Shown piece by piece: positions 1 to 8,685 of a stretch of DNA of 64,000 bases. A program made the translations under genes and the position numbers. The DNA is from Saccharopolyspora_D taberi (GTDB taxonomy: Bacteria; Actinomycetota; Actinomycetes; Mycobacteriales; Pseudonocardiaceae): the NCBI RefSeq assembly GCF_039534165.1, contig NZ_BAAAUX010000011.1, positions 434,001 through 498,000 of the forward strand. The letters are read 5' to 3'. The notes under the pieces were generated by a model. It was not told where the DNA came from and ran no database searches. It was given only the letters and a program-made list of their open reading frames with translations. Numbering within the stretch: position 1 is the first letter of the stretch; every line of letters begins with the position of its first letter.

Positions 1-3000
1 GGGACGCGCGCAGGCCGGGGTGCTCGATGGCCAGGACCCGGACCAGCGCCCGCAGCCAGGACCCGGTTCCGCGCGTGACCAGCCACAGCCGGGTCTTCGG
101 GCGGTGCTGGAGCACCCGCACCACCCGGGCCACCCGCGCCAGGAGATCGGGTTCGGCCCCGTGCGACGCCTCGACCACCACGCCGCCGATCGGCAGCACC
201 GGATCGGCCGCCAGCTTGTCGAGCGCGTCCGCGACGTCCGCCTCCCGGTGCCCCGGGTCGGTCACGACCTGGCCACCGCCGACCCGCAGCGCCCACGCCG
301 TCCCGGTGTCCTCGCCGATGAGCAGCCAGTTGCGCGGCTCGTTCGAGCGCGGCGGCAGTTCGCTGCTTTCCCAACGGGTTTCCAGGAACGCGTCCGTGAT
401 CGGTGCGGGCAGCGCCCGCTCGTCCAGCGGCCGGGTGCGAACGCGTGCGAACTCCAGGACGGGTTCCCCGTCCGGGTCGACGACCAGGACCGAACCGGTC
501 AGCTCCCCGTTGCCGGCCGCGGCCAGGCGGGCGTGGCACCGGACGGCCGGGGGAACGGTCCGCCAGACGCGGATTCCGCCGAGGGCCACCGGAACGTGCA
601 GCCCGGCGGCCGGGCTGTCCGGGGCGAGCCCCGCGGCGATCAGGCTCTGGAGGCAGGCGTCGGACATCGCCGGGTGCACGGCGAATCCCGTGTCGTCTCC
701 GGCGGAATCCGGCCTCTGGACGTTCGCGACGGCCTCGCCGCCGGTGCCCCGGACCTCCGCGACTCCCTGGAACGCCGGGCCGTAGTGCTGGCCCAGCGCG
801 CGCAGCGCCGGGTACAGGTCGACCGGGCTTGCGCCGTCGTCGTCCACCGGTGTGGTGACCGGGCCGCCCGTGGCCTGGCTGACCACTGCCGACGCGTGCA
901 GGATCCAGGCACCGGCGGCCGAACGGGTGTGAACCGAGATCCGCGCCGAGTCCGCCCCGGTGAACTCCAGCGTCGTCGTCAGCTCAAGCTCGTCGTCCAG
1001 CCTGAGCATCTGGTGCAGTCCAAGTTCCTCGACCAGCAGGCCGGTGACGTCGATGCCGAACGCCTCGGCCGCGGCTGACAGCACCATGTCCAGGTAGGCG
1101 GTGCCGGGCAGGATCGCGACGTCGTGCACGCGGTGGTCGCTCAGCCAGGGCAGCAAATCGGCGTCGAGGCGCAGCTGCCAGACGTGTTGCCCGTCGGGAA
1201 GCTCCACGTGCGCCCCCAGCAAGCGATGCGCGCCGGCCTGCGCCGCTGTCTTCACCACCGCCCAGTGGCGCTGACGCTGCCACGGATGCGCCGGGAGATC
1301 GACCAGCTGACCGTCGCGGTACCGGTCCGTGTCCGCTGCCAGGCCGCGAGCCTGCAAGGCGGCCAGATTTCCGCGGAAGGTGACGGTGTCGTCGGTGTTG
1401 CGGCGCGAGCTGAACACGACCAGCGGGCGAGGCGTCCCGGCAAGCGTCTCCTCGATTCCGGCAGTGGCCACCGGATGCGGCGAGATCTCGACGAACGTGT
1501 TGAACCCGTCCTCCGCCGCCGCCCGCACGGCCTGCTCGAACCGGACCGGGGAACGCAGGTTGCGCACCCAGTACTCGGCGTCGAACGCCGCCGGTTCCTT
1601 GGGATCCTCGGCGGAGGTGCTGTAGACGGTGGTGGACGCGGGCCGGACGTCGAGGTCGCCCAGCTCGCGGCGGAGCCGGTCGAGCATCGGGTCGACCGCC
1701 GCCGTGTGCCCGGCGCCCGAGACGTCCAGGAGCCGGGCGAACCCGCCGCCGCCATCGACGTGGCGGACCAGCATGGCGACTTCATCGGCCGGCCCGGCGA
1801 TCGTGCATCGGTTCGGCGAGGTGCGCACCGCGACCGACACACCCGGAAACCACGGGGCCATTTCGTCCACGAGGGAAGGAGATTTCTCGACCACGGCCAT
1901 CGCGCCGCCGCCTTCACCATCCACTTCGGACAACAAGCGCGCACGAACGGCCATGACCCGCAGGCCGGTGGCGAAGTCCAGCGCGCCGGCCACCACCGCT
2001 GCCGCGACCTCACCCATCGAGTGCCCGATCACCGCGGCCGGACGCACGCCATGCGCCTGCCACAGCTCGGAAAGCGCCACCTGGACACCGAAGATCCCCA
2101 GCTGCACCTCCCGCACATCGCCGAACTCCCTGCCCTGAGCCAGGGCATCGGCGAGCGAGAAACCGGTCTGCGAAGCGAACTCCGGGTCCTGGCGCTCGAT
2201 CGCGCGCGCGAAGGCCGGCTCGTCGGCGAGCAGCCTGCGGCACATGCCCGGCCACTGCGAGCCGTGACCGGAGAACACCCACACGACTCCCGGCGAGCGC
2301 GCATCGGCGGCATCGAGCCGGGCGGTGCTGGTCTGGCGGTTCTCGGCGAGGGCGCGCAGTCCTTCGACCAGCGATTCCCGGTCGCGCCCCACGACCACGC
2401 CACGCGCCTGGTGATGCGTGCGCCTGCGGAGCAGGGTGTGGCCCACGTCGGCGAGTTCGGGCCCGTTCGGCAAGTCCAGCCAGTTGGCGAGATCGCCAGC
2501 CGCGCGGCGCAACCGCTGCTCGGACTGGCCGGAGACAAGCAGGGTGTGCACCTGATCTTCCGAGCGCCGCCGGGGGCGTTCGCGCGGCCATGCCTCCACC
2601 ACCACGTGCGCGTTCGTGCCTCCGAACCCGAAGCCGGAAACACCCGCACGCGCTGTGCCCGAATACCTCGGCCAGCTCCGGGTGTCCGCGACGACCTCCA
2701 GGTGGTCCTGCTCGAACGGGATGTGCGGGTTCGGCGCGGTGTAGTGCAGGCTCGGCGGGATCTCTCCGTGCCGGAAGGCCAGCACCACCTTGATCAGCCC
2801 GGCGATGCCCGCGGCAGCCTCCAGGTGGCCGATGTTCGTCTTCACCGATCCCAGCAGGAGCGGCCGGTCCGCAGCGCGGCCGGTTCCGAGCACCGCACCC
2901 AGAGCGCGGGCCTCGATCGGATCGCCGAGCTGGGTTCCGGTGCCGTGCGCCTCGACGTAGTCCACAACGGACGGATCGAGGTCGGCGTCGGCGTATGCGG

Positions 3001-4117
3001 CACGCAGAAGATCCGCCTGCGACTCGGGATTCGGCGCCATGAGCCCGTTGGAGCGGCCGTCGGAGTTGACCGCCGAGCCGCGGATCAGAGCCAGGATCCG
3101 GTCCCCGTCGCGCCGGGCGTCGGCCAGGCGCTTGAGCACGACGACACCGCACCCCTCACCGCGCACGATCCCGTCCGCCCCGGCGTCGAAAGCCTTGCAC
3201 CGCCCGTCGGACGCCAGCGCCTCGGCTCTGCCGAAGCTGGCCGTGATCGCGGGTGAAAGCAGCAGGTTCACGCCGGCGGCCAGAGCGGTCCGGCTCTCGC
3301 CGCGCCGCAGGCTCGCGCACGCCTGGTGGACCGCGACCAGCGAGGACGAGCACGCGGTGTCGACGGTCATGCTCGGGCCGCGCAGGTCGAGGAAGTACGA
3401 CAGCCGGTTCGCGATGATGCTCGTCGCGGCCCCGGTTCCGGTCCAGGCGTCCACCCGGTGCAGGTCCCGCGTCGTCAGGAACCCGTACTCCGCCGAGGAA
3501 ACCCCGACGAAGACGCCGGTCGCGCTGCCGCGGACCGACGACGCGGGAAGACCGGCGTGCTCGACGGCCTCCCACGCGACCTCCAGGAGCAGCCGCTGCT
3601 GCGGGTCCATCGCCGCGGCCTCCCTCGGCGAGATCCCGAAGAACTCGGCGTCGAACTCGTCGACCCGTTCGAGGAATCCGCCCGATCCCGAGAGTCCGGC
3701 AGGCACCACCTGGCCCGGACCGGTGAAGCTCTCCCACCGCCCGGGCGGGACGGCTCCCACCCCGTCCCGCCCGGACCGCAGCAGGCCCCAGAATCCCCCG
3801 GGGCCGGTGGCTCCGCCCGGGAACCGGCATCCGAGCCCGATCACCGCGATCGGTTCGCCCGGCCCGGATTCCGGCGGCGGGGCCGGGGCCGGTCCGCCTT
3901 CCAGGTGCTCGACCAGCCGCGCGATCGTGGGGTGTTCCCACAGCAGGGTCGGCGGAAGCGGCCGGTCGAGCCGCTCCGCCAGTTCTCCGGACACCGCCAC
4001 GGCGTCTCGCGACGACAGGCCGAGTTCGTCGAACGGCCGGTCCTCGTCCACGGGCGCGCCCACCAGCGCGGCGACCCGCGACCCCAGCCACTCCCGGATG
4101 TCGCCGCGCTCAGCCAT
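1..4117 (-). CDS. Type I polyketide synthase, N-terminal ACP-KS-AT-DH part (runs off the left edge)
   Basis: The frame read from ATG 4117 is open to base 1, so this is the N-terminal 1,370 or so residues of a modular PKS. An N-terminal carrier domain (about 1-75) has ELGLSSRDAV with the likely phosphopantetheine Ser36; from memory this matches the N-terminal carrier of mycobacterial Pks13. A ketosynthase follows, with VDTACSSSL (active Cys near 257), EAHGTGT and KTNIGH. The acyltransferase has GHGSQW and GHSMGE (Ser near 698) but GAGH where YASH or HAFH is usual, so extender choice cannot be read. The dehydratase has HRVHDVAILPG and a HPAMSDACLQ Asp, so it looks active. The start of a KR-like domain follows. 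The start overlaps the upstream acyl-AMP ligase by 8 nt, implying translational coupling and loading of the N-terminal ACP by that ligase. Confidence 0.9.
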   Translation of the reverse strand, partial: MAERGDIREWLGSRVAALVGAPVDEDRPFDELGLSSRDAVAVSGELAERLDRPLPPTLLWEHPTIARLVEHLEGGPAPAPPPESGPGEPIAVIGLGCRFPGGATGPGGFWGLLRSGRDGVGAVPPGRWESFTGPGQVVPAGLSGSGGFLERVDEFDAEFFGISPREAAAMDPQQRLLLEVAWEAVEHAGLPASSVRGSATGVFVGVSSAEYGFLTTRDLHRVDAWTGTGAATSIIANRLSYFLDLRGPSMTVDTACSSSLVAVHQACASLRRGESRTALAAGVNLLLSPAITASFGRAEALASDGRCKAFDAGADGIVRGEGCGVVVLKRLADARRDGDRILALIRGSAVNSDGRSNGLMAPNPESQADLLRAAYADADLDPSVVDYVEAHGTGTQLGDPIEARALGAVLGTGRAADRPLLLGSVKTNIGHLEAAAGIAGLIKVVLAFRHGEIPPSLHYTAPNPHIPFEQDHLEVVADTRSWPRYSGTARAGVSGFGFGGTNAHVVVEAWPRERPRRRSEDQVHTLLVSGQSEQRLRRAAGDLANWLDLPNGPELADVGHTLLRRRTHHQARGVVVGRDRESLVEGLRALAENRQTSTARLDAADARSPGVVWVFSGHGSQWPGMCRRLLADEPAFARAIERQDPEFASQTGFSLADALAQGREFGDVREVQLGIFGVQVALSELWQAHGVRPAAVIGHSMGEVAAAVVAGALDFATGLRVMAVRARLLSEVDGEGGGAMAVVEKSPSLVDEMAPWFPGVSVAVRTSPNRCTIAGPADEVAMLVRHVDGGGGFARLLDVSGAGHTAAVDPMLDRLRRELGDLDVRPASTTVYSTSAEDPKEPAAFDAEYWVRNLRSPVRFEQAVRAAAEDGFNTFVEISPHPVATAGIEETLAGTPRPLVVFSSRRNTDDTVTFRGNLAALQARGLAADTDRYRDGQLVDLPAHPWQRQRHWAVVKTAAQAGAHRLLGAHVELPDGQHVWQLRLDADLLPWLSDHRVHDVAILPGTAYLDMVLSAAAEAFGIDVTGLLVEELGLHQMLRLDDELELTTTLEFTGADSARISVHTRSAAGAWILHASAVVSQATGGPVTTPVDDDGASPVDLYPALRALGQHYGPAFQGVAEVRGTGGEAVANVQRPDSAGDDTGFAVHPAMSDACLQSLIAAGLAPDSPAAGLHVPVALGGIRVWRTVPPAVRCHARLAAAGNGELTGSVLVVDPDGEPVLEFARVRTRPLDERALPAPITDAFLETRWESSELPPRSNEPRNWLLIGEDTGTAWALRVGGGQVVTDPGHREADVADALDKLAADPVLPIGGVVVEASHGAEPDLLARVARVVRVLQHRPKTRLWLVTRGTGSWLRALVRVLAIEHPGLRAS

Positions 4118-5855
4118 GTCCGGCCACCAGGTCCCCCCACGTCCCGTCCAGGTAGCGGGCGCGGCACGCCTGCCGGGCCACCTTCCCGCTCGTGGTGCGG
4201 GGAACCGAGCCGGGCTCGACCAGGACGAGCCGGTGCAGCGCGAGGCCGTGGCGCGCGGAGATCTCGTGGCGGAGCACGCCGGTCAGCGCCTCCGGATCGC
4301 GGTCCCCCGGGTCGCTGCGCGGTGCGTACTCGGCGACCACGACCAGGCGTTCGCCGTCGTCTCCGGGCACCGACAGGGCGGCGGTGTGGTGCCTGCGGAT
4401 CGCGGGGTGGGCGTTCTCGACCGTTTCCTCGACGTCCTGCGGGTAGTGGTTGCGGCCGTCCACGATGATCAGGTCCTTCAACCGGCCCGCCACGAACAGC
4501 TCGCCGTCGTGCCGGAACCCGAGGTCGCCGGTGCGCAGCCAGCCCGAGCCCGGCAGGCCGCCGGTCGCGCCGTCGAGCGCGGCGTGGAACACCCGGCCCG
4601 AGGTCTCGGCGTCGCGTCCCCAGTACCCCTGCCCGGTGTTCGGCCCGTGCACCCAGATCTCGCCGACCGCGCCGTCCGGCAGGACGGTCCGCTCGGCCGG
4701 GTCGACGACGGCGACGTGCTGGCCGACCGGAGTGCCGCAGGAAACCAAGGTGCTCACCGGGCCGCCTCCCGCGGGCCGGGCGGTCCCCGCACCCAGCGCC
4801 GCGCGGTCGAACGCGACCGCTCCGGGAGCCTTGTCCGCCTCGGTCACCGACACGAACACCGTCGCCTCGGCCAGACCGTAGGAGCTGCGGTGCGTCTCCG
4901 GACGCAGGCCGCAGTCCGCGAACGCCCGGTTGAAGCGGTCGATGCTGGCAGGCCGGACCGGTTCGCTGCCGTTGATCAGCGTGATCACGTCGTCCAGGCG
5001 CAGCCGCGCCCGGTCCCGCTCGTCGATGCGGGCGGCGCAGTAGTCGTAGGCGAAGTTGGGCGCGGCGCTGATCGCGCACGGATTCGACGACATCAGGTGC
5101 AGCCAGCGGTAGGGCCGCTGGAGGAAGGCCAGCGGATCCATCATCACCGCGGGGATGCCGGCCACCAGCGGAACGACCAGCGCAAGCATCAGCCCCATGT
5201 CGTGGAACAGCGGCAGCCAGCTCACCGACACCGCGTCCGGGTCCGCCGCGCCGTAGGCCGCCCCGGCCTGCTCGGCGTTGGCGAGGACGTTGGCATGGGT
5301 GAGCACGACGCCGCTGGGGGTCCGGGTCGAACCGGACGTGTACTGGAGGTAAGCGATGTCGTCCGGGTGCGGAGCCGGGAGCCGGTGTCCCGCGTCCGGC
5401 GCGTGCGGCAGGTCGTCCACGGCGACGCTTCGGACGCCGAGTGGCAGGTGATCGATGACAGCGCTTGTCGTGAGCACACAGCAGGGAGTGCAGTCGGCGA
5501 GGATGTTGCCGAAGCCGTCGGCGCTTCCCCTCGCTCCCGGTGCGAACAGCGGCACCGCGATCAGCCCGGCGCGGATCGCTCCGAGGAAACCCACCACGTA
5601 CTCGATGCCCTGCGGAGCGGCGATCACGACCCGCTCCCCTGGCCCGAAGCGGGCCGCCAGCCACTGCGCGACGGCAGTGACCCGGCGGTTCAGCTCCGCA
5701 CGGGTCAGCGACCGGGCGAGGCCGTCCGGGCTCGCCTCGTAGTCGACGAAGGTGATCGAGTACCGGTCCGCCGCCATTTCGGCGTTCCGGTCGAGACAAT
5801 CGGTCAGGGCATGCGCACCGGGGACCGATGTGCGCGCTTCGGACGTCAACGCCAT
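4110..5855 (-). CDS. Fatty-acyl-AMP ligase (FAAL/FadD-type), PKS loading enzyme
   Basis: 581-residue ANL-superfamily adenylating enzyme. It should activate a fatty acid as acyl-AMP and pass it to the N-terminal ACP of the overlapping PKS. Visible motifs are the P-loop-like YTSGSTRTPSG, the SYGLAEATVFVS aromatic/adenylate motif, the LVSCGTPVG segment typical of FAALs, the hinge TGDLGFRHDGELFVAGRLKD and the C-terminal catalytic Lys in RTTSGKVARQ. I chose ATG 5855, which has AGGGAG six bases upstream; a longer frame back to 5942 has no comparable ribosome-binding site. The 8-nt overlap with the PKS start indicates one transcript. FAAL rather than acyl-CoA ligase is inferred from these motifs and the context. 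Confidence 0.9.
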   Translation of the reverse strand: MALTSEARTSVPGAHALTDCLDRNAEMAADRYSITFVDYEASPDGLARSLTRAELNRRVTAVAQWLAARFGPGERVVIAAPQGIEYVVGFLGAIRAGLIAVPLFAPGARGSADGFGNILADCTPCCVLTTSAVIDHLPLGVRSVAVDDLPHAPDAGHRLPAPHPDDIAYLQYTSGSTRTPSGVVLTHANVLANAEQAGAAYGAADPDAVSVSWLPLFHDMGLMLALVVPLVAGIPAVMMDPLAFLQRPYRWLHLMSSNPCAISAAPNFAYDYCAARIDERDRARLRLDDVITLINGSEPVRPASIDRFNRAFADCGLRPETHRSSYGLAEATVFVSVTEADKAPGAVAFDRAALGAGTARPAGGGPVSTLVSCGTPVGQHVAVVDPAERTVLPDGAVGEIWVHGPNTGQGYWGRDAETSGRVFHAALDGATGGLPGSGWLRTGDLGFRHDGELFVAGRLKDLIIVDGRNHYPQDVEETVENAHPAIRRHHTAALSVPGDDGERLVVVAEYAPRSDPGDRDPEALTGVLRHEISARHGLALHRLVLVEPGSVPRTTSGKVARQACRARYLDGTWGDLVAGHG

Positions 5856-5954
5856 TGAGAACTCCCTGTGCACACTGCTTGCGCCCGAATCTGTTTCTGC
5901 TGGTGTGCCGTCTTTTTCCCGTCGGATTCCGGAATTCGCCACGCGAGCAAGGGG

Positions 5955-5983
5955 AAGTTGTCACGCGCGGATCAGCGTGTCAA
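5955..5983 (-). promoter_or_regulatory. Candidate promoter for the FAAL-PKS operon
   Basis: A TTGACA -35 hexamer (5983 down to 5978) is followed after about 17 bases by CAACTT, a poor -10. It lies 100 bases upstream of the ligase start in the divergent gap between the ligase and the MFS gene. The -35 is perfect, but the -10 is weak, so the assignment is tentative. Confidence 0.3.
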
Positions 5984-6123
5984 GAACGGCGGTTGTCCCC
6001 GGTGGAAATGTTGGCATTGCCGGGCGGAATCCGGTCGCGGTACTTGTCAGATCGATCCGGTTTTCCCCGCGCACGCGGCGGCGTTGTTGTCCGGGGCCGG
6101 TCCGGCGGGTAGCTTCGCCTGCC

Positions 6124-7359
6124 ATGCGCGGTGCGGCGGCGATCACGACCTTCGTCGCGACCACCGCTTTTGTGACCACATTGGACAACACGATCATCGC
6201 GGCTGCGGCGCCCTCGATCGGCAGGGAGCTGGGGCTGGGCCTGCCGGTGCTGCAATGGGTGAGCCTCGCCTACATGCTCCCCTACGCCGGACTGCTGCTG
6301 CCCGCGGGAGCGCTGCTCGACCGCCTCGGGCGGCGCCGCCTCCTGCTGACCGGCTGCGCGGTGCTGGTGGCGGGCTCGCTGCTCGGCGGCGTCGCGCGCT
6401 CGGCGGAGGGCCTGCTGCTGGCGCGAGCGGTGCAGGGAACAGCGGCGGCGTTCCTCGTGCCCGGTGCGCTGAGCCTGGTCCGCACCGCGCTGCCGGAGCG
6501 GCGTCGTCCGCTGGCTGTCGCGATCTGGACCGGCGCGCTGGCCGTCGCGCTCGCGCTCGGGCCGTGGCTCGGCGGAGCGCTGGCCGAGCACCTGCACTGG
6601 AGCTGGGTCTTCTTCAGCAACCTGCCGTTCGCCGCCGTCGCCTCGCTGTCGCTGATCGCAGCAGCGGCTCCGGAGCCACCCCGTCCCGCTCGCGCCCGGC
6701 TGGTGATGACTCCGGTGCTGGCCTGGTCGAACGTCCTGATCCTGCTGTGGGGACTGGGAATCAGCGGGATCGCGTTCTTCACGCCGCTGCTGCACCAGGA
6801 CTTCCTCGGCATGGCGCCGGACGCCGCCGGCCTGCCGCTGGGGCTCGTGGCGGTGGCCGTGGCCTGCGCGACCCCGTTCGTTCCGCTCGCGACCCGCGGG
6901 CTCGGACCGCACGGCACGGTGTGCCTCGGCTTCTCGGTCGTGGCCCTGGGCCTTGTCGCGCTCGCGGTGGTCAACCACCAGCCCGCTCTCGCACCCCGGC
7001 TGGCGGGACTGGCCCTGATCGGCGCGGGCTCGGCGTTCACCACCCCGATCACCACCTACGCGCTCGACCTGACCGGCGAGGACGTGTCGGGCACCGCCTC
7101 CGGCGTGCTCAGCACGTCGCGGGAACTGTCCAGCGCCCTGGGCGTGGCGCTGATCGGGTTCGTGCTGTCCCGGGTCCGCGCCGGCGAGCTCGCCGCCGGG
7201 GTCGACGGCGGCACGGCGCTGTCCACCGGCTACACCGCCGCGCTCGTCGTCGCGGCGGTGCTCCAAGCCGCCGGCGCGGGGATCGCGCTCCTGGTGTTGC
7301 GCCCTCCCCGGGTCCGCTCAGGTCGTGGTCCGCTGCTGGATCACGCGGCACGCCTCTGA
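6124..7359 (+). CDS. MFS efflux transporter
   Basis: 411-residue major-facilitator protein with about twelve hydrophobic segments. LDNTIIAAAAPSIGRELG in helix 1 resembles motif D1 of drug:H+ antiporters, and LLDRLGRRRLLLTG is the loop 2-3 motif A. The region around GALAVALALGPWLGGALAEH matches an antiporter motif C (gxxxGPxxGG). It is divergent from the FAAL-PKS operon and separated from it by 268 bases, so export of the lipid/polyketide product is a reasonable inference. I chose ATG 6124 because the protein then begins directly at helix 1; the upstream in-frame extension is not membrane-like. The 3' end overlaps the convergent WhiB gene by 19 bases. Confidence 0.85.
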   Translation: MRGAAAITTFVATTAFVTTLDNTIIAAAAPSIGRELGLGLPVLQWVSLAYMLPYAGLLLPAGALLDRLGRRRLLLTGCAVLVAGSLLGGVARSAEGLLLARAVQGTAAAFLVPGALSLVRTALPERRRPLAVAIWTGALAVALALGPWLGGALAEHLHWSWVFFSNLPFAAVASLSLIAAAAPEPPRPARARLVMTPVLAWSNVLILLWGLGISGIAFFTPLLHQDFLGMAPDAAGLPLGLVAVAVACATPFVPLATRGLGPHGTVCLGFSVVALGLVALAVVNHQPALAPRLAGLALIGAGSAFTTPITTYALDLTGEDVSGTASGVLSTSRELSSALGVALIGFVLSRVRAGELAAGVDGGTALSTGYTAALVVAAVLQAAGAGIALLVLRPPRVRSGRGPLLDHAARL

Positions 7360-7625
7360 GCGATCAGCTCGCGGCGTTCCTGTTCGCCCAGACCGCCCCA
7401 GATCCCGTACGGCTCATGGGCTTCCAGCGCGTGCTCCCGGCACTGCCGCAGCACAGCGCACTGGTTGCAGATGAGCTTCGCGTTCCGCTCGCGCTCGGCC
7501 CGGGCCGCGCCGCGTTCGTTGTCCGGGTGGAAGAAGCTGCTCGCGCTGACGTCCCGGCACGCGGCGTCGAGCTGCCAGTGCCAGGACTCGCTGACCGGCT
7601 TGGGCAATCGAGTTGTTTCGACCAC
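7341..7625 (-). CDS. WhiB-family [4Fe-4S] transcription factor
   Basis: 94-residue Wbl protein. The four cluster cysteines are at about 23, 53, 56 and 62 (AACRD, then CNQC and QCREH). The GIWGG turn is at 74-78, followed by a basic C-terminal tail that would contact DNA (GGLGEQERRELIAQRRAA). Family members are Fe-S redox- or NO-responsive regulators that work with sigma factors. It starts with GTG 7625 after a GGAGGGG ribosome-binding site. It is transcribed toward, and overlaps, the MFS exporter gene by 19 bases. Its target genes cannot be told from the sequence. Confidence 0.93.
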   Translation of the reverse strand: MVETTRLPKPVSESWHWQLDAACRDVSASSFFHPDNERGAARAERERNAKLICNQCAVLRQCREHALEAHEPYGIWGGLGEQERRELIAQRRAA

Positions 7626-7831
7626 TGCTTCTCACCCCTCCACATGACGACGTCGGGTGCGGGTGCCCTGACGCCTACCCCGCACGCCGCGCAGCCACAC
7701 GTCCGGTTCGCCGGAGATCCACCTGCGTCACCGGAACGGCCCAGCTCCAGCGGATCGATCGTTTGGCGCGCACCGCGATCCGGGTAGCCGTCGGTGAGTG
7801 ATCCGTTCCGAACCGGAGTGGAGGAAAACCG

Positions 7832-8230
7832 ATGCAGGGCACGGCTTCGTTCCTGGCGTTCCTCGTGATCGGCGCCGCGCTGGTGGTCGCCGACGGCCAG
7901 CTCATCCGGCGCAGCGGCACCACCTACCTGCAAGCCGCGGGCCGCGACTCCACCGTCGCGGACTCGGTCAACCAGCTGGTGGCGGTCGTGTTCCACCTGA
8001 CAGCGCTGGGGGTGCTCGCGCTGATCTCGGTGATCCCGCTGGACCTCGGCAGCGAGCCGGAAACCGTGGTGGCGCGGCTGGGAATCCTGCTGCTGGTGCT
8101 CGCGGTCGCCCACGGCGTGACGATCTGGACGCTGGGCCGGATCCGCACCCGCCAGCAAAGCCGTGCGCTGCACGAGGAAACCGTGCGCGCCCGGGAGACC
8201 GGCACGGCCGCGCGGGACGACGTCGCGTAG
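7832..8230 (+). CDS. Small integral membrane protein of unknown function
   Basis: 132-residue protein with a hydrophobic N-terminal segment (about 6-24) and two more membrane spans (about 47-68 and 80-100). The C-terminal tail is charged and Arg-rich. I do not recognise the family beyond a generic actinobacterial membrane protein. The start has a GGAGG-like site upstream (gtggaggaaaaccg). The TAG stop is odd: its TA is the apparent target duplication and its G is the first base of the downstream IS relic, so the original C terminus may have been cut by the insertion. Confidence 0.65.
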   Translation: MQGTASFLAFLVIGAALVVADGQLIRRSGTTYLQAAGRDSTVADSVNQLVAVVFHLTALGVLALISVIPLDLGSEPETVVARLGILLLVLAVAHGVTIWTLGRIRTRQQSRALHEETVRARETGTAARDDVA

Positions 8231-8648
8231 GGCGTGTCCTGTAAGTCATCGGAGCCAGAGGACGATGGCGGCGATGGTGAGTTCGGCCTGGTAGTAGGCA
8301 GCGCGTTTGGCGTAGCGGGTGGCCAGGTCGCGGAATTGGTTTGAGCCGGTTGAAGCAGCGTTCGACCACGTTGCGCTGCTTGTAGAGCTCGGCGTCGAAG
8401 GCTGGTGGACGCCGGCCACGGGCGCCTTTGGCTGCCCGGCGGGCGATCTGGTCGTCCCGTTCGGGGCTGATGAACCGGATGCGGCGGTCACGCATCTCCT
8501 GCCTGGTCGAGGGGTGCGAGTAGGCCTTGTCCGCGATCACGGCATCAGGTAGGCAGCGCGGGCGACCAGGGCCGGTCCGGGCGACGCGAAGACCGTCCAG
8601 CAGTGGTGCCAGATCAAACCAGAGCTAGATCATTTACAGGACACACCC
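8230..8648. mobile_element. IS5-like element relic with intact terminal inverted repeats
   Basis: The 419-bp relic is bounded by 15-bp inverted repeats: GGGCGTGTCCTGTAA at 8230-8244, and the complement of GGGTGTGTCCTGTAA at 8634-8648 (one mismatch). TA flanks both ends (8228-8229 and 8649-8650), consistent with a TA target duplication of the IS5 type. Only the C-terminal half of a transposase remains, so the element is deleted to about half its expected size and is not autonomous. Intact ends mean it could in principle be moved by a related transposase elsewhere in the genome. Confidence 0.85.
8246..8540 (-). pseudogene. IS5-family transposase, truncated and frameshifted
   Basis: The remaining reading starts with IADKAYSHPSTRQEMRDR, continues through ERDDQIARRAAKGARGRRP and reaches NVVERCFNRLK. 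It must then change frame to reach FRDLATRYAKRAAYYQAEL and the IVLWLR terminus. These are the conserved second-Asp and C-terminal Glu regions of the DDE domain of IS5-type transposases. The N-terminal half, including the first catalytic Asp, is missing. The frame change could once have been programmed, but the large deletion makes this a dead copy. Confidence 0.85.
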
Positions 8649-8685
8649 TAGGCGGTGTCGTCCCGCGCAGCGGAGGGGACGATCC

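Noticed and set aside
1124..3256. A 710-codon plus-strand open frame opposite the PKS gene
   Set aside because: It is an artefact of high GC: Arg/Pro/Gly/Ala-rich with no domain, while the minus strand shows intact KS and AT motifs.
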